DNA from: Prevotella sp. UBA7782
GTDB taxonomy: Bacteria > Bacteroidota > Bacteroidia > Bacteroidales > Bacteroidaceae
DNA length: 7,756 bases
Direction of reading: 5' to 3'
NCBI GenBank assembly: GCA_002480935.1
Contig: DLDC01000200.1
Coordinates: 1-7,756 of the forward strand
Part shown: piece after piece, positions 1 through 6,656 of the stretch
Layout of the letters: every line of letters starts with the position of its first letter
How positions within the stretch are numbered: position 1 is the stretch's first letter
Made by a program: the position numbers and the translations under genes
The notes under the pieces: generated by a model
What the model was told of the DNA's origin: nothing
What the model saw: the letters and a program-made list of their open reading frames with translations, nothing else
Database searches by the model: none

Positions 1-551
1 GCGCCGATGGCAGCACAGGCTTCAAAGAGGGCAGCAGTCTTCTGCTTGATGACCTGATAATACACATCTTCCGACATATCATCACGCTGTATGTTAGACA
101 ACTGCAATATCTCGCCGTCAGAGAGCGTACGCCCCAGGTTGGCAAGATAGCGCACGATGCGCTCAGAATGGGTAAACGAAACATGCAGCAAGGCCGTAGA
201 CAGGATGTAGTCGCCCACAAGCACGGCCACCTTATTGTCATAGGCAGCGTTCACCGAGGCTTGTCCGCGGCGCTCGGCACTCTCATCCACCACGTCGTCG
301 TGCACCAGTGAGGCCGTATGCAGCAGCTCCAGACCCACTGCGGCGTGCTGTGTTACGTCAGTTACCGTGCCATAGTTCTTGGCCAGAAGCAGTATGAGCA
401 TGGGCCTCATTCGCTTTCCGGCGCGCTGGCGTATATGCTTCAACGCCTGTTCCAGCAATCCGTTCTCATGCGAAAGCGAATCGTTGAAAATGTCAATAAA
501 TGCTGACAGTTCTACTGTTATAGGGCTTTTGATAACTGATAGATAATCCAT
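1..551 (-). CDS. All-trans polyprenyl diphosphate synthase, N-terminal part (cut by left edge)
   Basis: This enzyme condenses isopentenyl diphosphate units onto an allylic primer to make the long isoprenoid tail of respiratory quinones, menaquinone in Bacteroidota. Reading leftwards from ATG at 551, 183 codons plus two bases are present. Visible motifs are GKRMRP (residues 45-50, isopentenyl diphosphate binding), the first aspartate-rich motif DDVVD (85-89, Mg2+ and allylic diphosphate binding) inside LVHDDVVDES, GDYILSTA (113-120), and a KT pair (171-172). The residue five places before DDxxD is Ala80; in this family a small residue there leaves the product pocket open, which fits long chains (C40 or more) rather than farnesyl diphosphate. 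The second DDxxD and the C-terminal half lie outside the window. The start has no Shine-Dalgarno sequence. Family assignment is firm; exact chain length (octaprenyl or longer, ispB-like) is inferred. Confidence 0.95.
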   Translation of the reverse strand, partial: MDYLSVIKSPITVELSAFIDIFNDSLSHENGLLEQALKHIRQRAGKRMRPMLILLLAKNYGTVTDVTQHAAVGLELLHTASLVHDDVVDESAERRGQASVNAAYDNKVAVLVGDYILSTALLHVSFTHSERIVRYLANLGRTLSDGEILQLSNIQRDDMSEDVYYQVIKQKTAALFEACAAIG

Positions 552-570
552 GCCTGCTTAAATTTTGATA

Positions 571-604
571 CAAAATTAATGAAATTATCCCGTATTGTAA
601 CAAA
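571..604 (-). promoter_or_regulatory. Possible Bacteroidota-type promoter for the polyprenyl synthase gene
   Basis: Read on the minus strand, TAATTTTG (578 to 571) matches the Bacteroidota -7 consensus TAnnTTTG exactly. A TTTG that could serve as the -33 element ends at 601, giving a spacer of 22 bases, slightly longer than the usual 19-21. Transcription would start near 564, leaving a leader of only about a dozen bases before the ATG at 551. The -7 match is good; the -33 match is weak because of its spacing. Confidence 0.5.
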
Positions 605-611
605 AAATTAG

Positions 612-619
612 TACTTTTA
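612..619 (+). promoter_or_regulatory. Candidate -7 element of the polA promoter
   Basis: TACTTTTA fits the Bacteroidota -7 consensus TAnnTTTG at all fixed positions except the last G. No TTTG lies 19-21 bases upstream; the nearest TTG (595-597) is only 14 bases away, so the -33 element is poor or absent. If used, transcription would start around 626, about 15 bases before the polA ATG. Confidence 0.35.
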
Positions 620-640
620 CAGTGTTAAAGAGCAATAATT

Positions 641-3403
641 ATGTCAAAACTGATACTTATAGACGCTTATGCATTGATATTCCGCTCTTATTATGCGTTT
701 ATCCGTGCACCGAGAATAAATTCAAAAGGGCTCAACACATCGGCCATCATGGGATTTTGCAACACCCTGCACGAGGTGTTGGAGAAGGAAAAACCCACAC
801 ACATTGGCGTGGCCTTCGATCATGGCAAGACCTTCAGACACGAGGCCTACCCGCCCTATAAGGCGCAAAGAGAGGAAACACCAGAAGACATTAAGCGGGC
901 CGTGCCCTACATCAAGCAGATACTTGAGGCTTGCCGAATACCTGTATACCAGGCCGACGGCTTCGAGGCCGACGACGTGATAGGCACGCTGGCCACACGG
1001 GCCGGACAAGAAGGCATAACAACCTATATGCTTACGCCCGACAAAGACTATGGCCAGCTCATCTCAGACAACGTCTATATGTATCGGCCAAGGCATGGCG
1101 GAGGATATGACAAGATAGGTGTTGAGGAGATAGAGAGCAAGTATGGCATAGCATCTCCCCATCAGGTCATCGACCTTCTGGCACTTATGGGCGACTCGGC
1201 CGACAATTATCCGGGCTGTCCGGGCGTAGGTGAGAAGACGGCCGTGAAGCTTATCAACGCCTATGGGTCGGTAGACGGATTGCTGCAACACAGCGACGAG
1301 CTGAAAGGAAAGATGAAGGAGAAGGTGCAGGGTGCCGCCGACGACATCAAGATGGCCTACTACCTGGCCACCATACGCACAGACGTGCCCATCCATCCCT
1401 CATGGGATGAGATGAAGGTTGAGCAACCTGACGAGCAGAAACTCAGACAGGTGTTCGGCGAACTGGAATTTAAGACGCTCGCCGACCGATGGCTTAACAA
1501 AACAGAAAAGAAGCCTGCAAAAGCCCAAACAGAGCTCGATTTATTTGCAGAAAACACGAACAAGAGTGCGGAAGAGCCAAAAATCGAGCATTTTGAGAGC
1601 CTTAAAACCACTCCACATAAATATCATCTCATTGAAAATGAGGAGGATGCAAGGTCTGTTTGTGACTTTTTAAGGACAAAAAAAATTCTCAGTCTAGACA
1701 CAGAAACCACTTCTACCAACGCCATAGAGGCCGAATTGGTGGGTATGAGCTTTGCTGTGACCGAAAACGAAGCCTATTATGTAGCCGTAAAACCCAATCG
1801 TGAAGAAGCCTTAAAAATGGTAAACATATTCAAACCATTATATGAAGACCCCGAAATAGTAAAGGTTGGGCAAAACATCAAGTACGATTACGAGGTGTTG
1901 CACCATTACGGCGTAGAGATAAAAGGGCAGATGTTCGACACCATGATAGCCCACTATCTCATCAATCCCGAACTGCATCACGGCATGGACTACATGGCCG
2001 AGACGCTGCTAAACTATCAGACGGTGCACATAGAAGAACTCATCGGGCCCAAAGGACGCAACCAAAAGAACATGCGCGACCTTGATGCCAAAGACATATA
2101 CGAGTATGCTTGCGAGGATGCCGACGTAACCTTAAAGTTGAAGAACGTGCTTGAGCCCAAGCTGAAAGAGGTGGGTGCCGAGAAGCTTTTCTATGATATA
2201 GAGATGCCTTTGGTGGTTGTGCTGGCCGATATGGAGCTTACGGGCGTTCGACTGGACACTGACGCGCTGCAAGAAACATCCAAGCTGTTCAGCGAGAGAA
2301 TGCATGTGTACGAGCAACGAATATATAAGGAGGCCGGCGAAACGTTCAACATATCCAGCCCTAAGCAGGTGGGCGACATCTTGTTCGGCAAGATGCAACT
2401 CATGGAGAAGCCCAAAAAGACACGCACCGGACAGTATGTCACCTCTGAAGAGGTGCTCCTTCAGCTCAAAAACAAGGCCCCCATCGTGTCTGACATTCTG
2501 GATTACAGAGGCATGAAGAAGCTTCTGAGCACCTATATAGATGCGCTTCCAAAACTCATCAATCCCGAAACGCATCACATACACACCTCTTTCAATCAGG
2601 CACTTACAGCAACTGGCAGGCTATCTAGCTCTGATCCCAACCTGCAAAACATACCGGTGCGCACCGACGATGGCAAAGAAATACGCAAATGCTTCATACC
2701 TGAGCCGGGTTGTTTGTTCTTTTCGGCCGACTATTCGCAGATAGAACTGCGCATTATGGCACATCTTTCGGGCGACGAGAAGATGATAGAGGCCTTCAAG
2801 GAGGGCCTAGACATTCACCGGGCTACGGCATCCAAGATATGGAAAGAGCCTATGGAGGAGGTTACCGACGCCCAACGCAAAAAGGCAAAGCAAGCCAACT
2901 TTGGCATTATATATGGCATAACGACTTACGGACTGGCGCAGCGCATGGACATTTCGAATGGTGAGGCGCGCTCATTGATAGCCGATTACTTCAACACCTT
3001 CCCCAAAGTGAAGGCCTATATGGAGCAGTCTATCGAGCGGGCACGGCAGAAAGGCTATGCCGAAACCATCTTCGGCCGTCGCCGTTACCTGCCCGACATA
3101 CACTCAAAGAACGGCACCGTGAGGGGATTTGCAGAGCGCAACGCCATCAACGCGCCCATTCAGGGCTCGGAAGCCGACATCATCAAGGTGGCCATGGTGC
3201 GTATATGGAGGCGCTTCAAGGCCGAGGGCATACGCTCAAAAATGATACTTCAGGTGCACGACGAGCTCAACTTCAGCGTCTATCCCGATGAGAAGGAGCG
3301 CGTAGAGCACATCGTTTTAGAGGAGATGCAGGGTGCCTGCAAGCTCAAGGTGCCCTTGCTGGCCGACGCAGGATGGGGTAACAACTGGCTCGAGGCACAT
3401 TAA
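641..3403 (+). CDS. polA: DNA polymerase I (5' nuclease, proofreading 3'-5' exonuclease and polymerase)
   Basis: This cytoplasmic enzyme fills gaps and removes RNA primers in lagging-strand synthesis and excision repair. Its 920 residues are close to the E. coli length of 928, and catalytic positions in the 3'-5' exonuclease and polymerase domains run a constant 8 lower. The 5' nuclease domain (about 1-290) shows ILIDAYALIFRSYYAF, GFEADD (107-112), TPDKDYGQ (132-139) and the helix-hairpin-helix around GCPGVGEKTA. The 3'-5' exonuclease is intact: DTET (Asp353, Glu355), NIKYD (Asp416) and YACED (Tyr489, Asp493), so proofreading is expected, unlike in Taq or Bacillus Pol I. The polymerase domain has motif A (Asp697, Glu702), motif B with Arg746, Lys750, Phe754 and Tyr758, and motif C HDE (Asp874, Glu875). 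The linker near 291-325 holds a possible clamp-binding peptide, QTELDLF (296-302). The ATG at 641 places the conserved nuclease start at residue 4; no Shine-Dalgarno sequence precedes it. Confidence 0.99.
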   Translation: MSKLILIDAYALIFRSYYAFIRAPRINSKGLNTSAIMGFCNTLHEVLEKEKPTHIGVAFDHGKTFRHEAYPPYKAQREETPEDIKRAVPYIKQILEACRIPVYQADGFEADDVIGTLATRAGQEGITTYMLTPDKDYGQLISDNVYMYRPRHGGGYDKIGVEEIESKYGIASPHQVIDLLALMGDSADNYPGCPGVGEKTAVKLINAYGSVDGLLQHSDELKGKMKEKVQGAADDIKMAYYLATIRTDVPIHPSWDEMKVEQPDEQKLRQVFGELEFKTLADRWLNKTEKKPAKAQTELDLFAENTNKSAEEPKIEHFESLKTTPHKYHLIENEEDARSVCDFLRTKKILSLDTETTSTNAIEAELVGMSFAVTENEAYYVAVKPNREEALKMVNIFKPLYEDPEIVKVGQNIKYDYEVLHHYGVEIKGQMFDTMIAHYLINPELHHGMDYMAETLLNYQTVHIEELIGPKGRNQKNMRDLDAKDIYEYACEDADVTLKLKNVLEPKLKEVGAEKLFYDIEMPLVVVLADMELTGVRLDTDALQETSKLFSERMHVYEQRIYKEAGETFNISSPKQVGDILFGKMQLMEKPKKTRTGQYVTSEEVLLQLKNKAPIVSDILDYRGMKKLLSTYIDALPKLINPETHHIHTSFNQALTATGRLSSSDPNLQNIPVRTDDGKEIRKCFIPEPGCLFFSADYSQIELRIMAHLSGDEKMIEAFKEGLDIHRATASKIWKEPMEEVTDAQRKKAKQANFGIIYGITTYGLAQRMDISNGEARSLIADYFNTFPKVKAYMEQSIERARQKGYAETIFGRRRYLPDIHSKNGTVRGFAERNAINAPIQGSEADIIKVAMVRIWRRFKAEGIRSKMILQVHDELNFSVYPDEKERVEHIVLEEMQGACKLKVPLLADAGWGNNWLEAH

Positions 3404-3446
3404 CAACAACGCCATGAGGTACATATCCAGTCATAACTGTCATGTC

Positions 3447-4379
3447 ATGACACTGTGCAAAAGACTGATTTTTTTCATCTTTTTGTCGCAGTTGCTGCTC
3501 GCATGTAGTCATAACAGGCACAACAACAGCACGTTAAGGAGCATGTATTACTGGCAGACAACGTTCAACATAAACGATTCGGTCACGCAAAAGTTTCTGC
3601 GCGAGCATCGCGTCAGCCGACTCTACGTGCGCTTCTTCGACGTGGTGATGCGGCAGGATGAGCCCATGCCCAACGCAACCATCAGCTTTAAGCATCCTGT
3701 AGACGGGCACTTTGACATCGTGCCGGTGGTGTTTATCACCAACGATGTGATGCAACATCCGCGCCAGGGACTGGCCGACAAGGTGCTGAAGCGCATCGTG
3801 CAGATGTGCCAAACACATGACATAGGCCCTATAAAAGAGGTACAGATAGACTGCGACTGGACGCTTTCTACGCGCCAAACATACTATAGCTTCTTGCAAG
3901 AGTTGCATGACCTGACGGCCAGACACGGCATCAGGCTGTCTACCACCATCCGTTTTCATCAGCTGTCGCACCCTGCCCCACCCGTAGACTGCGGCGTGCT
4001 GATGATATATAACACCGGAGAGATAAGCGATTATAACGAACATCACCCCATATTAGACATGCGCAGCGTAGACAAATACCTGCCTTATCTGAGCCAATAC
4101 CCGCTACGTCTGAGCGCTGCCTACCCTATTTTCAGCTGGAAAGTGCTGTTTAGGGCACACCAGTTCATAGGTATCGTGCACAGCAAAGACGAATATCCCA
4201 TCGTTGCGGGCGACGAAATAGTGACGCGAAGCGTGCAGACAGAACAGCTTTTCGAGGCACATCAAACCATAGAGAGGCTTCGGCCGGATGCCAACAACGA
4301 GGTGATATTATACGATTTACAACCCCAAAACATCATAAAATATAAATACAAGGATTATGAAAAAGTGTTTAATCATTAG
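3447..4379 (+). CDS. Uncharacterised lipoprotein, probable TIM-barrel fold
   Basis: No experimentally known function is recognised. From ATG 3447 the 310-residue product starts with a lipoprotein signal: basic Lys5-Arg6, a hydrophobic stretch (7-19), and lipobox LLAC with Cys20. The mature part alternates beta-like and helical segments: YYWQT (34-38), LYVRFFDV (59-66), VPVVFI (92-97), EVQIDCDW (131-138), LSTTIRFHQ (164-172), GVLMIYNTG (183-191) and AAYPIFSW (224-231). This order suggests a beta/alpha barrel, with Asp135 and Asp137 at a strand end where barrel hydrolases keep active-site acids. It recalls barrel proteins of the DUF3142 type, but that is from memory of motif shape. The residues after Cys20 are SHNRHNNS, with no acidic cluster of the kind that sends Bacteroidota lipoproteins to the cell surface, so a periplasmic location is favoured. 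An in-frame ATG at 3414 would add 11 residues. The gene starts 43 bases after polA and its 3' end overlaps the next gene by 23 bases. Confidence 0.85.
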   Translation: MTLCKRLIFFIFLSQLLLACSHNRHNNSTLRSMYYWQTTFNINDSVTQKFLREHRVSRLYVRFFDVVMRQDEPMPNATISFKHPVDGHFDIVPVVFITNDVMQHPRQGLADKVLKRIVQMCQTHDIGPIKEVQIDCDWTLSTRQTYYSFLQELHDLTARHGIRLSTTIRFHQLSHPAPPVDCGVLMIYNTGEISDYNEHHPILDMRSVDKYLPYLSQYPLRLSAAYPIFSWKVLFRAHQFIGIVHSKDEYPIVAGDEIVTRSVQTEQLFEAHQTIERLRPDANNEVILYDLQPQNIIKYKYKDYEKVFNH

Positions 4380-6588
4380 CTTTGTGCTAGCCCTGAGCTG
4401 CAAGGCACAAGCTTGCGGGCCTGAGATTCATACGCACAACCAATATCTTTTCAGCGTAGAAGAACCCTACGACGGCTCATCTGCCGTAGATGGAAAGCGA
4501 TTCGATGCCTTTTGGAAGCAATATACCAAGGGCAAAGTAAGCTCTTACAACGACTGGACCGACGGCAAAGAGGCCTCTGAAATCATCATGCAGACAGCCC
4601 AACAACGCAAGGATTGGGAGATGGTTACGTACTTGAAGTGGCTCAACAGCTATCTTAGCTTGTCTAATGACTACAATAATTCGTGGGACTATCCCACCAA
4701 AGAGCAAATCAATGAGAGGGAGAAGAACAAGCAGGCACTGCTATACGCCGCGCTGAAATACCGCGGAAAGCGCCTCAAACCACAGTTTGACTTGCTCGTA
4801 ATGCGTGCCAATATGCTCCTTGACCGCAGCAAACAGAACGTCTACTATTGGACTCAGGTAGGCTCAAAGTTGCCCGCCAGCCCATATAAAGACATGATGG
4901 AGAACATCTATGCACGTGCTTTGCTGCGCACAGGACACGTGAATGAGGCTCTGGAAATATACGCCAAGCAAGGCGACATGACCAGTCTGAAGTGGTATGT
5001 AAGAAGCTATCGCAACCTGGCAGGCATACAAACAATATACAAGCGCAACCCCAACAGCCGCCTGCTGCCCTATCTTGTGCAAGACTTTGTGAACAATGCG
5101 CAAGAAACGCAGGACGTTTACACCCGCTCTTTGACCTATACTCCCGATGCCGATAAGGTACAATGGAAAGACAGCGACTACGTTGACGCCATACAAACCG
5201 TAGGTCGCAAGCCCGTATATGAAAAGGATATGCTTGGCTTCATAGCCTTTGCCAAGACCGTGGTGAGCAGTGGCAACAGCCAGACACCATGCCTCTGGCA
5301 GTCGGCCATCGGTGCTTTGCAGTATCTGCTGGGCCAATATGGCGAGGCAAAAGCAACGCTTGCAGAAGCCGGCAACATGCAGGGCACACAACGAATGAAG
5401 GACAACGCGCGCGTGCTCAAGCTGCTCAACTCTATCGAAACTGAGCCCTGGAGCGACAACTTCAGCCGTTATGCTGCGCAAGAAATGCAGTGGCTCGGCA
5501 CGAAATACCTGCAAGAGTCGGCCAGCTACAGGCAAGCAGACGACTATAACCAAGGCTCTCACTATTATGACGTGCTAGACCGAGTGGCTTACAACGCCCT
5601 ATATAAGAGGCTGCAAAGAGAAGGTAAGCCCTTCGAGGCATTGGCTCTGATGGCTTATATGGACGAGCAATACCCCCGTTACGAGTATTATACGGGCAAG
5701 AAAAGCCACACCATAAGGTACAACGAAGAATGGAAAGGATGGGAAACAAGGGCAGACTGGAGCGGTGAATACTTCACACAACTCGACGAAATGCCCGCCG
5801 ACAGCATCAGCCTGTATTACAATTGGCTGCAAAGCACGAAGAACGACGATGCTCTCTCAGCCTTTCTTAAGGCCGGAAGCTATCGAGATGCCCAGTATTT
5901 CAATGATGTCATCGGCACAAAATACATGGCTGAGGGTCGGTTTAGGGATGCTATACCCTTCTTGGAAAAAGTTCCTGCCACCTATTATAATACCACCAAC
6001 ACCTGCAACTACATGGCCATGCGCGATTATCACAAGCCCATGTGGTTCGGAAAACAGCGGCTCACGGATGCACAACAGACGATGAATGTACTCGAAACCG
6101 TGCAGACGAACCCCCGATTAGACTTCTGTCGCGAAATCGTAGAGCTGAAAACGCAGCGCATGCTCACCAGTAACAGCGACACGGCAGATGCTCTTGGCTA
6201 CAAGATAGCCACCATGTTATATCAGGCAAGCTATGAAGGCGACTGCTGGTGGCTCACTCATTACCTCTGGAGTTGCACCGATACGGTTCGTCCGAAGGAG
6301 CATGACTTCATAGCAGATGCCATCACTCTGCTGCAAAGAAACACGCTGACAGAAGACAAAGACTTGAGATTCAAAAGCCTGTATGCCCTTGCCTACATAC
6401 GCAGAGACCCATGGCGCGACACCAACTATTATCTCTTCAACGAAGACAACAACATCATCTATCGCTCCAGCAGGCAATATCAGGCACTCATGGCACTCAA
6501 CCGCTTCGTCAATGCCAATCCTTCTTACGCTGAAAACAACTATGTTTCGCATTGCGATGTGCTGAAGCAATTCCGCAAAACGCTCTGA
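4357..6588 (+). CDS. Uncharacterised exported helical-repeat (TPR-like) protein
   Basis: The 743-residue product has no function I recognise. It begins with a signal peptide: Lys2-Lys3, hydrophobic 5-14, then AQA before Cys20, which fits signal peptidase I. Cleavage there would leave CGPE as the new N-terminus; Gln at -2 makes Cys20 a poor lipobox. The rest is rich in Tyr, Trp and Gln and mostly helical. TPR-like hairpins with the small-residue spacing of that repeat are seen near 182-206 (ARALLRTGHVNEALEIY), 315-340 (LQYLLGQYGEAKATLAEAG), 410-440 (LQREGKPFEALALMAYMDEQYP) and 514-539 (IGTKYMAEGRFRDAIPFLEKVP). No catalytic motif stands out, so a scaffold or binding role in the periplasm or outer membrane is inferred. 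Its start lies inside the preceding lipoprotein gene, so the two are probably co-transcribed and translationally coupled. No terminator hairpin follows the stop. Confidence 0.88.
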   Translation: MKKCLIISFVLALSCKAQACGPEIHTHNQYLFSVEEPYDGSSAVDGKRFDAFWKQYTKGKVSSYNDWTDGKEASEIIMQTAQQRKDWEMVTYLKWLNSYLSLSNDYNNSWDYPTKEQINEREKNKQALLYAALKYRGKRLKPQFDLLVMRANMLLDRSKQNVYYWTQVGSKLPASPYKDMMENIYARALLRTGHVNEALEIYAKQGDMTSLKWYVRSYRNLAGIQTIYKRNPNSRLLPYLVQDFVNNAQETQDVYTRSLTYTPDADKVQWKDSDYVDAIQTVGRKPVYEKDMLGFIAFAKTVVSSGNSQTPCLWQSAIGALQYLLGQYGEAKATLAEAGNMQGTQRMKDNARVLKLLNSIETEPWSDNFSRYAAQEMQWLGTKYLQESASYRQADDYNQGSHYYDVLDRVAYNALYKRLQREGKPFEALALMAYMDEQYPRYEYYTGKKSHTIRYNEEWKGWETRADWSGEYFTQLDEMPADSISLYYNWLQSTKNDDALSAFLKAGSYRDAQYFNDVIGTKYMAEGRFRDAIPFLEKVPATYYNTTNTCNYMAMRDYHKPMWFGKQRLTDAQQTMNVLETVQTNPRLDFCREIVELKTQRMLTSNSDTADALGYKIATMLYQASYEGDCWWLTHYLWSCTDTVRPKEHDFIADAITLLQRNTLTEDKDLRFKSLYALAYIRRDPWRDTNYYLFNEDNNIIYRSSRQYQALMALNRFVNANPSYAENNYVSHCDVLKQFRKTL

Positions 6589-6592
6589 AAAC

Positions 6593-6623
6593 TTTGCTAA
6601 GTGCATAGAAATTAGTAATTTTG
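6593..6623 (+). promoter_or_regulatory. Bacteroidota-type promoter of ychF
   Basis: TTTG (6593-6596), a 19-base spacer, and TAATTTTG (6616-6623) match the Bacteroidota -33/-7 consensus TTTG-N19-TAnnTTTG at every fixed position. Transcription would start near 6630, leaving a leader of about 27 bases before the ychF ATG at 6657. The -33 element begins only a few bases after the upstream stop codon (6586-6588), so ychF can be expressed independently of the genes before it. Confidence 0.8.
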
Positions 6624-6635
6624 CAAATCGATTTG
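6624..6635. repeat. Perfect 12-base palindrome at the predicted ychF transcription start
   Basis: CAAATCGATTTG is its own reverse complement and directly abuts the -7 element, so the predicted start falls inside it. The place is where a repressor operator could sit, but a palindrome of this length occurs about once or twice by chance in a window this size, and AT-rich intergenic DNA raises the odds. Confidence 0.4.
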
Positions 6636-6656
6636 AATAAGTTATAAAACAAAGAT

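Larger units (their letters stand above)
552..640. other. AT-rich divergent intergenic region between polyprenyl synthase gene and polA
   Basis: These 89 bases separate two genes read in opposite directions and must hold both promoters. The stretch is clearly more AT-rich than either flanking gene. No hairpin with a T-run, no long inverted repeat and no RNA gene is visible. Neither start codon has a Shine-Dalgarno sequence, as is usual in Bacteroidota. Confidence 0.8.

Noticed and set aside
622..861. 79-codon plus-strand frame overlapping the polA start
   Set aside because: It is out of frame with the conserved PolA 5' nuclease sequence and has no motif; it is a shadow frame.
3333..3446. Upstream ATG 3333 as start of the lipoprotein gene
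   Set aside because: It would begin inside polA and put 38 extra residues, encoded partly by the polA 3' end out of frame, before the signal peptide. Starts at 3447 or 3414 leave a normal lipoprotein signal.
3438..3475. Stem plus T7 run (3469-3475) as a terminator for polA
   Set aside because: The stem is only five base pairs and AT-rich, and the T-run starts 16 bases after it and lies inside the signal-peptide coding sequence, so it does not fit an intrinsic terminator.
4864..5562. 232-codon open frame on the minus strand inside the helical-repeat gene
   Set aside because: It lies wholly antisense to a gene with a signal peptide and coherent repeat structure, its translation has no recognisable motif, and no promoter is seen for it.
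6589..6656. Intrinsic terminator after the helical-repeat gene
   Set aside because: The only inverted repeat is the short AT-rich palindrome at 6624-6635, which has no loop and no following T-run.
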